64,000 nucleotides of DNA from Clostridium minihomine. GTDB taxonomy: Bacteria; Bacillota; Clostridia; Oscillospirales; Acutalibacteraceae. How positions within the stretch are numbered: the stretch's first letter is position 1; every line of letters starts with the position of its first letter. The translations under genes were made by a program, and so were the position numbers. Location: NCBI RefSeq assembly GCF_900240385.1, contig NZ_OEQH01000002.1:508488-572487 (forward strand). Reading direction: 5' to 3'. This document shows positions 28,974 to 38,029 of this stretch, in pieces. Under the pieces are notes generated by a model. The model had not been told where the DNA came from and searched no databases. It worked only from the letters and a program-made list of their open reading frames with translations.

Positions 28974-30005
28974 TTAAAACCGGCCGGCGCCGTTGCCGCG
29001 GGTGCCACCGCCGCCCCCGCTAAAGCCGCCTCCACCACCGAAGCCGCCAAAGCCGCCGAAACCCCCGCCGCCGAACCAGTCATCATCATCTTTTTTGCGT
29101 CCGACACCCTTGCCTCGGGGCTTATCGTCAAACCGGCTATTCTGATTATGCTTATTCTTCGGAAAATTATCACGGTTCATACGGCTTTTGTTTTGAGAAC
29201 TTCCCCATAGGCTTCCCAAAAGGAAGGGCCAAAAAGAAGATCCCCCCTGGCTGTGTCCACCATATCCACCATATCCACCATATCCACCATACCCACGATA
29301 TCCGCCACGGTATCTGCGTTTTCGGGAAGTAAAGGAACTGATCAAAATGACAACAATGGTCATTGTAAAAAAGGTAGCAAATATACTGCTGTCCCTGGAC
29401 TGCTGCCCCTTTGGTGCACCGATATCGGGATCATAATAGCTGCCCCCGCCACCAGTATAATAGGCATCTTTGGGAACGGTTGCCGTTCCACTGATTGTCA
29501 CGCCATAACTATCTTCATAGATATGAATCAACGCCGTGAACATCTTCCGAACCCCGGCGTCGTATTGCTGCACCGCAAAATCCGGCTCCAGATATTCAAC
29601 CGTCATTTTTTTTATCGTACCGCCGGGCAATTCATTCTCTATGCTATAGCCGGTCACACAGTAATAATTGTCTTCTCCAATCGCCAACAGCAGCAAAATA
29701 CCGTTATTGGTTTTCTTAGAGCCTATCTCCCACTGTTCAAACATGGAATAACAATAGTCTTCAATTCCTGCGTTATCCAGAAAATCCACAGTGGCCACCA
29801 CAATCTGCGCACCTGTTTTCTCATGCAGTTCAATATTCGCCGCAATAATTCCATTTTTGGTGGTGTTATCCAACACACCGGCATAATCGGCCACATAAAA
29901 TTCACGGGTTGGTTCCGGAACCCTCACCGCCGCAAAACCGGGAAGAGAAAGCAGCGTAGAAAACAAAACGGTAAAAGCAAAAAATAGGCTCAAATGTTTT
30001 TTCAT
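28974..30005 (-). CDS. TPM-domain membrane protein
   Basis: 343-aa protein. Signal peptide (1-25, cleavage after GFA), then a TPM domain (about 30-170: FYVADYAGVLDN..., GAQIVVATV, NNGILLLLAIGEDNYYCVTG), a second hydrophobic segment (about 210-232) and a long Gly/Tyr-rich tail ending in GGGGFSGGGGGTRGNGAGRF. TPM proteins (YgcG family) are extracytoplasmic, of uncertain biochemistry, and are typically encoded with LemA. Start ATG 30005 follows GGGAGGG. Last gene of the xpaC-telA-lemA-TPM operon. Confidence 0.88.
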   Translation of the reverse strand: MKKHLSLFFAFTVLFSTLLSLPGFAAVRVPEPTREFYVADYAGVLDNTTKNGIIAANIELHEKTGAQIVVATVDFLDNAGIEDYCYSMFEQWEIGSKKTNNGILLLLAIGEDNYYCVTGYSIENELPGGTIKKMTVEYLEPDFAVQQYDAGVRKMFTALIHIYEDSYGVTISGTATVPKDAYYTGGGGSYYDPDIGAPKGQQSRDSSIFATFFTMTIVVILISSFTSRKRRYRGGYRGYGGYGGYGGYGGHSQGGSSFWPFLLGSLWGSSQNKSRMNRDNFPKNKHNQNSRFDDKPRGKGVGRKKDDDDWFGGGGFGGFGGFGGGGGFSGGGGGTRGNGAGRF

Positions 30006-30018
30006 AGATTCCCTCCCT

Positions 30019-30570
30019 TTAACCATACAATTCTAAGGGCGCAATGCCCGCTGCAGACGCCAAGGCCCCTGCGGGGAACGACCCCAATACCTTTTGGTTA
30101 AACTCCTGTGCCAATCCGTTATAAGCATCATGGCTGATGGTGACATTGCGAGAATGAAAGTCTGCCCGCAGCCGAATTCGATAATCTGAATCTGTCTTAG
30201 CAAGCGTTTGACCTTCTAAAGCCTCATATACGGCCTGAAAGGCAGTATCCAGCTCCCGGTTAGCCTGGTATTTCTCCGAAGGGGTTTGAGCAGCTGTAAG
30301 CGCATCTGCGGCACTTTGCAGCTCTGTCAGTCGTGTATCTCCGGCACCCAGATATCGGCGTGCTACCGTAGTTAAATTGCCCGAAAACCGGACACGCGCT
30401 TCTAAATCGTGGGCGATGCTCAAACCATCGCCCCGTTCTCCCTGCAGAAACACCTGCTCTGTTTGCTGCCGCAGCGACAAAACAGAACGGTAAGACCCTA
30501 CAATGCAAGAAAATAAAATAACAACCGCCAGGACAGCGAAAGCAACCGGGCGTTTATTGAGCCATTTCAT
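30019..30570 (-). CDS. LemA-like membrane protein
   Basis: 183-aa protein with one N-terminal membrane helix (about 10-28) and an extracytoplasmic helical domain typical of LemA-like proteins: IVGSYRSVLSLRQQTEQV near the start, then long amphipathic helices and the conserved FNQKVLGSFPAGALASAAG. It lacks the usual NxxV repeats of classical LemA. ATG 30570 follows GAGGAGGAAG. Its neighbours are TelA upstream and the TPM protein downstream. Confidence 0.75.
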   Translation of the reverse strand: MKWLNKRPVAFAVLAVVILFSCIVGSYRSVLSLRQQTEQVFLQGERGDGLSIAHDLEARVRFSGNLTTVARRYLGAGDTRLTELQSAADALTAAQTPSEKYQANRELDTAFQAVYEALEGQTLAKTDSDYRIRLRADFHSRNVTISHDAYNGLAQEFNQKVLGSFPAGALASAAGIAPLELYG

Positions 30571-30595
30571 ACTTCCTCCTCCTGACGGCATGTGT

Positions 30596-31735
30596 TTAAT
30601 CTTTGAGTTCTAATAATTTTTGTTTCAGCTCGCCTTCAATTCGACCCAGTTCCGCTTCCGCGGCGCGGCGTTTCTGGCTTCCCTCCACCTGAATGCGGCG
30701 AACATCTTCCAATGTGGAGATCAATGCCTGATTGGTGTGCTGAAGTGTTTCAATATCCACAATTCCGCGCTCCGATTCCTTCGCTGTCTCTATGGTTCCC
30801 ATTTTCAGCATATCTGCATTTTTTCGCAGCATCTGGTTGGTCATATCCGTAACACCCCGCTGAGCTTCCAGCGCTTGCTGAGAATGCGCAAGACCCAAAG
30901 CCAAAACCATTTGACTCTTCCACAGCGGAATGGTATTCACCAGCGAAGACTGAATCTTCTCCACCATTTGGCTGTCATTGTTCTGAATCAGCCGTACCTG
31001 CGGCCCCATCTGAATCGAAATCATACGAGTCAGCTCCAAATCATGCAGCTTTTTCTCAAATCGATTGCACTGATTTGCCAAATCATTTGCCGCTTGAGCA
31101 TCCTCAGGCAAACCGCTCAAACGCGCCTTTTCATAGGCGGCTTCCAGCTCATTCTGGCGCACACTTTCCAGCTTTTCCTTACCGGCCAAAATGTACATAG
31201 ACACTTCTTTAAAATAATTTAAATTCTGCCCATACATCTTATCCAGCATGGCGATATCTTTCATCAGCTGAATCTGATGATTTTCCAGCATAGTGCAGAT
31301 TTTGTCCACATTCACTTCAGCCTTGTCATACTTGGTTTTTAATGTGGTAATTTGATTGTTTGTTTTTTTCAAAAAGCCAAAAAAACCTTTCTTTTCTTCG
31401 GGTTTGAGTTCAATCCCCTTCAATTCCACAACCAGATCTGTCAGCATATTGCCGACTTCACCCATGTCTTTTGTTCGCACATTAGACAATGCAGAACTCG
31501 AAAAATCGGCGATTTTCTTCTGGGCACCGGAACCAAACTGCAAAACCATATTGGTATCCGTTAAATCAATCTTTTTGGCAAACTCAGTTACCATCTTCTG
31601 CTCATCCGCAGTTAACTGGCTTTTATTCAATGTTGTGGCTGTGGAAGGCTCTTTTTCCTCTTCCATAACCGTGGCAGACACGGATTCCAGCTCCGGCTCC
31701 AAAGTTAAAGAGGGGGTATATTCCTGATGGTCCAT
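30596..31735 (-). CDS. TelA family protein (toxic anion resistance)
   Basis: 379-aa cytoplasmic, strongly helical protein of the TelA/KlaA family, named for tellurite resistance but with uncertain function. Features: VEEEKEPS linker after an acidic N-terminus, FGSGAQKKIADFSSSALSNV, then coiled-coil-prone helices, TRMISIQMGPQVRLIQNNDSQM and MVLALGLAHSQQALEAQR. The start is ATG 31735 with AAAGGA upstream. It overlaps nothing now but sits 22 bp from xpaC, in the same operon. Confidence 0.9.
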   Translation of the reverse strand: MDHQEYTPSLTLEPELESVSATVMEEEKEPSTATTLNKSQLTADEQKMVTEFAKKIDLTDTNMVLQFGSGAQKKIADFSSSALSNVRTKDMGEVGNMLTDLVVELKGIELKPEEKKGFFGFLKKTNNQITTLKTKYDKAEVNVDKICTMLENHQIQLMKDIAMLDKMYGQNLNYFKEVSMYILAGKEKLESVRQNELEAAYEKARLSGLPEDAQAANDLANQCNRFEKKLHDLELTRMISIQMGPQVRLIQNNDSQMVEKIQSSLVNTIPLWKSQMVLALGLAHSQQALEAQRGVTDMTNQMLRKNADMLKMGTIETAKESERGIVDIETLQHTNQALISTLEDVRRIQVEGSQKRRAAEAELGRIEGELKQKLLELKD

Positions 31736-31757
31736 TTCAAAACATCCTTTCCTTGGT

Positions 31758-32411
31758 TTAATGGGTTTGATTGTCAAACGGATCCTTTGTAAGACCCTCC
31801 CGGGCCATCATATTTTCAAGCACAGTAATATCAGTAGAAATATCCAGCGCCTCATCTGCAAACAAATGATCTAACTGTTTTTCAAATGCTTGTTCAATGC
31901 TGGATAAAATTCCTTCCACCCCCCGCATAGCAGAGCGGATATTTTCCCCGGAAATATTCTGTGCAGCCATACGCTGATAGCTTTCCAATAATTTGAGTGT
32001 AGTGGGCAAGTAATAGTTGAAAAACAGACGCAGCTGCGGCGCTTTTTTCGGTTTGTCTTCTAGATAGGCAAATATTTTTTCGCAAATCCCGCAAATTCTG
32101 ACAATGTGGGCACTGACAGCAGAATCGGCTATCTGCTGATCCAATTGACGAAGACGTTCCAATTGAGCCCGCCCATCATTGATAACCGCGTCCGCATCAG
32201 AATCCTCGGTATTGGCGGGTTTGGGCTTTTCCTCAACCCAAAGAATCTTGGGCGGAAACACGCGGTTCATGACAAAATAGACAGCTGCCGAAAGCACAGC
32301 AACCAGCAAAAAATGCCAAGTGTGATATAAGGGAAGCAACAGCCCCCAAATCAACCACACGGCCGCAGCAGCATAAATGGGAATTACTGATTTTTGTGTA
32401 ATTTGACGCAT
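31758..32411 (-). CDS. XpaC-like membrane protein
   Basis: 217-aa protein with two N-terminal membrane helices (about 10-28 and 32-48) and a cytoplasmic helical domain (about 75-200), matching the XpaC family whose founding member was linked to X-phosphate hydrolysis; partners of TelA in many Firmicutes. Motifs: SAHIVRICGICEKIFAYLEDKP and LRLFFNYYLPTTLKLLESYQ. First gene of the operon, with a good promoter 37 bp upstream. Confidence 0.85.
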   Translation of the reverse strand: MRQITQKSVIPIYAAAAVWLIWGLLLPLYHTWHFLLVAVLSAAVYFVMNRVFPPKILWVEEKPKPANTEDSDADAVINDGRAQLERLRQLDQQIADSAVSAHIVRICGICEKIFAYLEDKPKKAPQLRLFFNYYLPTTLKLLESYQRMAAQNISGENIRSAMRGVEGILSSIEQAFEKQLDHLFADEALDISTDITVLENMMAREGLTKDPFDNQTH

Positions 32412-32447
32412 AATTCCCTCTCTTTCCTGTTTAACTATAATATTTTA

Positions 32448-32476
32448 ATTGTAATGCTTTTGCTTATTCCTGTCAA
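32448..32476 (-). promoter_or_regulatory. Promoter of the xpaC-telA-lemA-TPM operon
   Basis: Minus strand TTGACA (32471-32476), 17-bp spacer, TACAAT (32448-32453). Confidence 0.75.
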
Positions 32477-32523
32477 GAAAATCGCTTTATTCCAAACTGC
32501 TCAATCCAGTAGATTTGTGCATA

Positions 32524-32561
32524 AAAATCTCCCCTTGCCGATTTTACCCGGCAAGGGGAGA
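32524..32561 (-). terminator. Terminator of the gct-hgd operon
   Basis: Stem CTCCCCTTGCCG / CGGCAAGGGGAG with an 8-nt loop; minus-strand U-run TTTTTA follows. Confidence 0.85.
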
Positions 32562-32582
32562 TAAGTAATATCAGATTATCAA

Positions 32583-33740
32583 TCAGGAATTTGCCTTCAG
32601 AACGTCTGCAAACGCCTGAATTGCAGTTGCAGCCTGGCCGAAGTCGCGCATCTGCTGGTCAATACCCAGTTTGACGTGCAGAACGCCAGCCTCATCCAAA
32701 GCCTTCTTGAGAGAAGGATATTCCATTTCCTCGGGATCGCAGAACTGCTGCATGAACAGAATCAGACCCTGAGCACCGTTTTCCTTCACCAGGTTGGCTA
32801 CAAACTCACCGCGGCGGTTCTCGGCAGAATGCTCATCGTAAAGCAGAACGCAATAGTCCTGATTTGCAAACTGCATTGCCAAAGCCATCATCGGATCTTC
32901 ACAATCCTCAGGAGCATCTACGCGGAACGCACGGCTCTCGTGTGCAACATCATCGGCAGCAATCGCCACGTTGTTTTCCTCAAAGATTTTGAGAAGAGTC
33001 GGGTTGTCGCAAACGATACCGCTGGTAACAACTTTCGTGCCCTTCCAGTCACAAACAGGCAGCTTCTCCAGCTCTGCGTTGAGTGCTTCCAGTTTCTCGG
33101 TGTATGCGTCTTTGAGCATAAACCAAGAAGCTTTCAGAACAGCGCTGCGCTTGGTGGGAGTAATCACGTCGCAGTGATCATTTGCCAGCTTCACAAACTT
33201 ACGGCGGGCAGCACGGCTTCTGTTGTATACCTTAATGGTATCCTGCAGTGCTTCATCCGTAATTTCGTTACCGCTGATTTCTTCCAGAGCTTTTTTAACG
33301 TTGGTATACTGATCCACGCAGAATTTCAGGCCATAAGAAGGCTTGCGGTTCTGGGGATGTGCCAGGAAAATAGTAGGCATTTTTTCCAACTTTGCCATTG
33401 CTACACGAATATTCTGGCTCATCGGGCGCAGAGTATCGCAAATGGTAGGAGTAATCACACCATCCAGCTGATCCATGGTGCCGTCCAGCAGCATTTCAAG
33501 GCCCAGCTGTGCAATCGTACAGTAGAAAGTGGCACAATACTCTTTTGCCTGGCTAATGGTCTTTTTATTGCTGCCCCACATGCCCATGGGAACCATGCCA
33601 GCGGCATAGACCAGCTCTTCGGGGGTATAGTAAGGCAGGCAGCCGATCACTTTTTTGCCTGCGGCTTTATAATCTGCCAGCTGCTTTTTCGGATTTGCGG
33701 CGATGCTGGCGAACTCATTAATAATCGTTTCGATACTCAT
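32583..33740 (-). CDS. hgdB: 2-Hydroxyglutaryl-CoA dehydratase, subunit B (component D)
   Basis: 385-aa beta subunit of the (R)-2-hydroxyglutaryl-CoA dehydratase, the enzyme that removes water from 2-hydroxyglutaryl-CoA by a ketyl-radical mechanism. Motifs: YYTPEELVYAAGMVPMGMWG, a Cys-rich stretch KEYCATFYCTIAQLGLEML, TPTICDTLRP and LFMQQFCDPEEMEYP, providing cluster ligands. Length fits the Acidaminococcus enzyme (379 aa). The preceding hgdA ends 5 bp upstream, so translation is coupled. It ends the gctA-gctB-hgdC-hgdA-hgdB operon. Confidence 0.95.
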   Translation of the reverse strand: MSIETIINEFASIAANPKKQLADYKAAGKKVIGCLPYYTPEELVYAAGMVPMGMWGSNKKTISQAKEYCATFYCTIAQLGLEMLLDGTMDQLDGVITPTICDTLRPMSQNIRVAMAKLEKMPTIFLAHPQNRKPSYGLKFCVDQYTNVKKALEEISGNEITDEALQDTIKVYNRSRAARRKFVKLANDHCDVITPTKRSAVLKASWFMLKDAYTEKLEALNAELEKLPVCDWKGTKVVTSGIVCDNPTLLKIFEENNVAIAADDVAHESRAFRVDAPEDCEDPMMALAMQFANQDYCVLLYDEHSAENRRGEFVANLVKENGAQGLILFMQQFCDPEEMEYPSLKKALDEAGVLHVKLGIDQQMRDFGQAATAIQAFADVLKANS

Positions 33741-33745
33741 GTTCG

Positions 33746-35032
33746 TTAGCCCTCCTTCGCAGCTTTGCTAGCTTCCATTGCTTCAACCAAGCCCTGTACA
33801 CGTGTTTCGTACTGAGCTGCGTTGAAGTTTCGGGGATCCGCCTGGTCGCCATCGAAAGCGGCGCAGGGAATACCCAAATCGGCAGTAAAACGACGCTGCA
33901 TTTCGGGCATATAACCGGACCACGGCTTGCAGCTGCGGTTGTAGTGAACCAGAACGCCATCTACCTTATTATCACGGCAGAGGCCCTCACGCCAATCCAC
34001 ACCTTGCTCCAGGCAAACGCTGTTTGGAGCCTTGCAGTATGCGCGACATAAGTCATCCAGGCCATCATATACGAAACCAAAAGCAGGTGCATAAACAACA
34101 GCGGTAACGTTCAGTCCGCTGCCCTTCAGCGGTTTAAACAAAGCTTTCAGATCCGGCCAGCAGGGAATTCCTTCAAACATGATGCGGTATTTCTCTTCAA
34201 AGGGCAAAGTAGATTTACCGGTCTTCACATTCTCTTCCAGTTCAGTTGCCAGCAGCTCAAATGCTTCTGCAGTCGCTCTCTTACCACGGGCGGTAACAAC
34301 GTCAGCCATATGGTTGAACAGGTCAAAACCAGACATGGGAGAGGGCACATACTGGCAATAGTCGCAAACTTTCAGCCATGCTTTTGCAGTGCGGTTTGCG
34401 TTAGCGCAAACTTCTTCAAACTTCTTCTCATCGAACTTTGTTCCGGCAATCTTTTCCATCTCTTTGATTGCATCATCAAATTGGCCGCGGATGTACTCAA
34501 CATAAGTATCGTCGACTTCAGGCGTATTGTTATACGGCACGTCAATCATAATGAGCGGAATGTTGTGCATACGGGCAATGTTCTCATACCATTTGGTCAT
34601 GCAGTTGCAAATGTTGTTGCAGCACAGCACGAAGTCAGGCTGAGGCATCTGACGGGACACGTTCGTAGTCTCAACACCAGAAGCATAAGCAAGGCTGATT
34701 CGGGCATAACCACAAATATCAGCATCGAATCCAAGGCCTTCAGCGGCCTCGCACAGACGCTCGCCATCGTGCTGGGCAGCGATACCGGCGGCCTGATTTT
34801 CAGGATATACAACTGCTAACCCCAAAGTTTCTGCAATTTCGCAGGGGAATTTGGAGGAGGACCAACCCACAGGGCGGCCAGCTTTCTTTGCTTCCCATGC
34901 ACCTGCGTAAACATCAGAAACGACTTTACGCAAAGCAGTTACACCAGGACTGGCGGGCTTTGCAGGTTTTTTGGCAGGCGCTGCGGCGGGAGTAGCCTGC
35001 TCAGCGGGTGCTGTTTTCTCGATTTCTGCCAT
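33746..35032 (-). CDS. hgdA: 2-Hydroxyglutaryl-CoA dehydratase, subunit A (component D)
   Basis: 428-aa alpha subunit, partner of HgdB; with it carries [4Fe-4S] clusters and binds substrate. After an Ala/Pro/Lys-rich N-terminal tail (about 1-28), the dehydratase domain starts at VTALRKVVSDVYAGAWEAKK. Typical segments: VETTNVSRQMPQPDFVLCCNNICNC (cluster cysteines), YNNTPEVDDTYVEYI, and the C-terminal HYNRSCKPWSGYMPEMQRR. Slightly shorter than the 477-aa A. fermentans subunit. It lies 92 bp after hgdC. Confidence 0.95.
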   Translation of the reverse strand: MAEIEKTAPAEQATPAAAPAKKPAKPASPGVTALRKVVSDVYAGAWEAKKAGRPVGWSSSKFPCEIAETLGLAVVYPENQAAGIAAQHDGERLCEAAEGLGFDADICGYARISLAYASGVETTNVSRQMPQPDFVLCCNNICNCMTKWYENIARMHNIPLIMIDVPYNNTPEVDDTYVEYIRGQFDDAIKEMEKIAGTKFDEKKFEEVCANANRTAKAWLKVCDYCQYVPSPMSGFDLFNHMADVVTARGKRATAEAFELLATELEENVKTGKSTLPFEEKYRIMFEGIPCWPDLKALFKPLKGSGLNVTAVVYAPAFGFVYDGLDDLCRAYCKAPNSVCLEQGVDWREGLCRDNKVDGVLVHYNRSCKPWSGYMPEMQRRFTADLGIPCAAFDGDQADPRNFNAAQYETRVQGLVEAMEASKAAKEG

Positions 35033-35124
35033 CGTTCACACGCTCCTTTTTCAAAAATAATATATATAAACAAATTTCAAACGTGTGGGGAGCTTCCCAC
35101 ACCGGCTAATTCTAAAATTGAACT

Positions 35125-35928
35125 TTAACTTTTCTGCGCTTCACTCTTGCGGTTTGCCTTTTGCCACGCAAACAGTGCGGCGCCAAGCGCACCGGCATAC
35201 TGAGCCAGAGGGGAAGTGTAGACTTTGTGTCCCAATTCTTCCTCAAGAGCAGCAATGACACCGATATTTTGCGCAACCCCACCAGTCATAACCACTTGAT
35301 CGCGTATTCCTACACGGCGTGCCAGACCACTCATGCGGGCTGCTATAGAATGATGTACACCATTGATAATGTCGCACACTTCACTGCCCTGCGCCAGCTG
35401 GCTAATCACTTCGCTTTCCGCAAAAACGGTGCAAGTGGAGCTAATCGCTACCCGCTTGGTAGATGTTGCGCCCACTGTTCCCAGTTGGCTGACATCCACT
35501 TCCAGAACACGAGACATTACATCCAGAAAGCGCCCGGTACCGGCAGCACACTTATCGTTCATCTGAAAGTTGACCATGATGCCGTTATCGATCTGAAGAA
35601 CCTTCATGTCCTGACCGCCAATATCAATGACGGTGTGGACTTCCGGAAACAGGTAGTACGCGCCCTTTGCATGACAGCTTAGCTCACTCATCTGGTCATC
35701 CGCGATGTCCAAAGAATTGCGGCCGTAACCGGTAGCCAGAATAAAGCTCATGTCTTCTTTCTTCATTCCACAGTTATCCAGCACCTCTTTGATTGCGCGC
35801 TCAGGGCCGCTGGTTCCGGCACCTACAAAAACCAGAGACTTGCTGATGATTTCCTGCCCGTCTTTTAAAATAATACACTTGGACGTGGTGGAACCAACGT
35901 CAATACCCAACGTATACTTTGTTCCCAT
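35125..35928 (-). CDS. hgdC: 2-Hydroxyglutaryl-CoA dehydratase activator (component A)
   Basis: 267-aa activator (archerase) that uses ATP hydrolysis to inject one electron into HgdAB. ASKHA-fold motifs: LGIDVGSTTSKCII (7-20), DIGGQDMKV (102-110) and VMTGGVAQN. The two cysteines that bridge the single [4Fe-4S] between the homodimer halves are Cys127 (NDKCAAGTG) and Cys166 (SSTCTVF), the same numbers as in the A. fermentans enzyme. It lies between gctB and hgdA. Confidence 0.97.
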   Translation of the reverse strand: MGTKYTLGIDVGSTTSKCIILKDGQEIISKSLVFVGAGTSGPERAIKEVLDNCGMKKEDMSFILATGYGRNSLDIADDQMSELSCHAKGAYYLFPEVHTVIDIGGQDMKVLQIDNGIMVNFQMNDKCAAGTGRFLDVMSRVLEVDVSQLGTVGATSTKRVAISSTCTVFAESEVISQLAQGSEVCDIINGVHHSIAARMSGLARRVGIRDQVVMTGGVAQNIGVIAALEEELGHKVYTSPLAQYAGALGAALFAWQKANRKSEAQKS

Positions 35929-36073
35929 AAGTTACCTTCCTAAAAGTGACATTGTGATTGGGGGCTGCTTTTCCGCATAAAGCCAGAAAAGCCAGTCAAC
36001 CGAATTTTTTCGCACCGCGGGCGGAGCCTGTTAAAACTCCGCCTCGGTACAAAACATATAATTGATGTCTTTA

Positions 36074-36868
36074 TTATTCCTTCGGAACCTTAATAAACAC
36101 CTGTCCGGGATCAATTTCTTCACGAATTGCCTTAATAACTTCCGGAGAGGGCGGCGGAAGCAGCTCTGCTCTGGAGGTATCGATCTCAAATCCGGTGTTT
36201 TCGACGATCTCTTCGATGGAAGAGGTCTCGTAATAGCCAGCCAGATACATTCTCTTGGTTTTCTCGTCGAACTTCATAACGCCCTTATCGGTAACAACCA
36301 TGATGGGGCCTCTGTTAGTCGGCAGACCCTCATTTTTACGGCCATCGGGGCCGGTCAGCCAGCCGGGGCTGGTAATATAGTCAATCTTCTCAGTGAAGCG
36401 GCGCTTCTCGTGCTGCATCATGAGGACGGTATTTACAAAAGTAGCAATGCCGTTTGCACCGCCGGAGCCGGAGAAACGGGTGGTGGGTTTATTGTAATCA
36501 CCCATAGAGGTGGAGTTTACGTTGCCGTAAGGATCGATTTCAGCACCGCCAATAAATGCGACCATTCTGTCGCGGTTTTTCAGCCACTCATTGGCCTGGA
36601 AACCGATGTAACGTACGGGGGGCCACTGCACTGCGCAGTGTGCCATGAAGCGGCAGTCACCGACAGAGGTGGGAACCTGTACAGGATCGCAATCGAGAAG
36701 TCCGCTCTCAACGATCAGGGTGCAGTCGGGGGCAAAAATCTTCTTTGCAACGGTTGCGCCGATGAGGGGAAGACCGGTGCCAACAATAGCGATTTGGTCG
36801 TTCGAGATTGCGCGGGCAATGGTAATTGCCTGCATTTCTTTGTTAGTGTAATTGGTATAGTTAGCCAT
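36074..36868 (-). CDS. gctB: Glutaconate CoA-transferase, subunit B
   Basis: 264-aa beta subunit of glutaconate CoA-transferase, which activates (R)-2-hydroxyglutarate with CoA from acetyl-CoA or glutaconyl-CoA. The catalytic glutamate is Glu54 in LIVESGL, identical in position to the A. fermentans enzyme. Other conserved stretches: GTGLPLIGATVAKK and TRFSGSGGANGIATFVNT. The start overlaps the gctA stop by one base (TAATG). Confidence 0.95.
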   Translation of the reverse strand: MANYTNYTNKEMQAITIARAISNDQIAIVGTGLPLIGATVAKKIFAPDCTLIVESGLLDCDPVQVPTSVGDCRFMAHCAVQWPPVRYIGFQANEWLKNRDRMVAFIGGAEIDPYGNVNSTSMGDYNKPTTRFSGSGGANGIATFVNTVLMMQHEKRRFTEKIDYITSPGWLTGPDGRKNEGLPTNRGPIMVVTDKGVMKFDEKTKRMYLAGYYETSSIEEIVENTGFEIDTSRAELLPPPSPEVIKAIREEIDPGQVFIKVPKE

Positions 36869-37842
36869 TACTTCTGCGCCTCCTTTGCCTGTGCAGTCAT
36901 ATCAACATGGTAGCCGAGACCAGGAACAACCTTCAGGTTTGCCAGTCTGGAACCGCCAACCTTATCCAGGTAAGCTTCGTGTGTGGGGGTAGAGAATACC
37001 CACTCTTCGCAGAATGCGTCAAATGCTTCCTGTGTTTTAGAAGCAACGTCATACGCTCTGTAGTACTTGGAGTCATAGTCGTAATAGTCATAGCACTGGG
37101 ACGGATGTGCGCCCATCGGTGCGTGAACAACCGCGTCCACAACAAATCCAGGAATGCTGTTCAGGTTCGGGTCGCGGCGAATGTACTCATTAGAAACCAG
37201 CTCTTCACAGGTAACGATAACTTTCTTCGCTGCGGAAGCAATATCGATATCCTGCAGCTCATCGCCAAGGATACGGCAGGTGCCGTCAACGGAAGCCATC
37301 TGCACGTGAATGATTGCGATATCAATCTCAGGAACGGGCAAAAGCAGAAGTCTTTCGTCGGGCTTTAAGGGGTTCTGCTCAATGACGAACTTATCATCAG
37401 GCAGCTTGTCAATGGTCTTTCTAACTTCTTTGGAAATACCCCACTTGTTTGCAAGGTCAGTACCCATCAGCAAACGGCTGGGGATATAGGGCAGGCCGAG
37501 AGCCGCACCATGCAGCATCTGCATGATAGCATCCTGAGAGTAGTCCTCAAACATCAGCTCACCGCTTTCAATTGCCGCACGGAAACGTCTGGACACATTG
37601 GTGTAGCCAGAGTTTGCGGTGTAGCAGTTGATGTAAGCCTTAACGCGACCGCAGCCGATGAGCAAATCGGCGTCACCGCCGTGTGCACTTCCCTGCAAAA
37701 TAAAGTCTTTCTTGCCCTGTCTGAGAATCTCATGCAGAGTAGCGAAAGGCTTTCTGTTGGTGGTGAAGCCACCGATTGCGATACTGTCGCCGTCACTTAC
37801 GAATTTGGATACCGCTTCGGATAGCGTATACACTTTTCCCAT
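36868..37842 (-). CDS. gctA: Glutaconate CoA-transferase, subunit A
   Basis: 324-aa alpha subunit (A. fermentans GctA is about 320 aa). N-terminal SEAVSKFVSDGDSIAIGGF, GSAHGGDADLLIGCGRVK and GMPYIPSR-like LGLPYIPSRLLMGTDL are typical of class I CoA-transferase alpha chains. The frame opens at 37902, but ATG 37842, 6 nt after GGAGG, fits the family. First gene of the gct-hgd operon; the large terminator upstream separates it from etfA. Confidence 0.95.
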   Translation of the reverse strand: MGKVYTLSEAVSKFVSDGDSIAIGGFTTNRKPFATLHEILRQGKKDFILQGSAHGGDADLLIGCGRVKAYINCYTANSGYTNVSRRFRAAIESGELMFEDYSQDAIMQMLHGAALGLPYIPSRLLMGTDLANKWGISKEVRKTIDKLPDDKFVIEQNPLKPDERLLLLPVPEIDIAIIHVQMASVDGTCRILGDELQDIDIASAAKKVIVTCEELVSNEYIRRDPNLNSIPGFVVDAVVHAPMGAHPSQCYDYYDYDSKYYRAYDVASKTQEAFDAFCEEWVFSTPTHEAYLDKVGGSRLANLKVVPGLGYHVDMTAQAKEAQK

Positions 37843-37904
37843 GGTGAAACCTCCAATATAATATGATGGATGGAACTGCCCGGACAGAACGGACAATTCC
37901 ATCT

Positions 37905-38023
37905 AAAAAAAGCATGTGTTTCGGCGCGGCAGTGCGCGCAATTTTGCACTGGGCCGGGGAAAGCTCGCGCGGCGGCGCGAAAACCTCCAGTGTAAGTTTT
38001 TACGCTCCGCCGTGCCGAAAGCC
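37905..38023 (-). terminator. Large GC-rich terminator/structured spacer after etfA
   Basis: On the minus strand TTTCGGCaCGGC pairs with GCCGcGCCGAAA about 100 nt apart, enclosing further GC-rich complementary stretches (GCGCCGCCGCGCG), and the outer 3' arm is followed within a few bases by TTTTTTT. An unusually large terminator or a structured leader of gctA. Confidence 0.55.
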
Positions 38024-38029
38024 TAAAAA

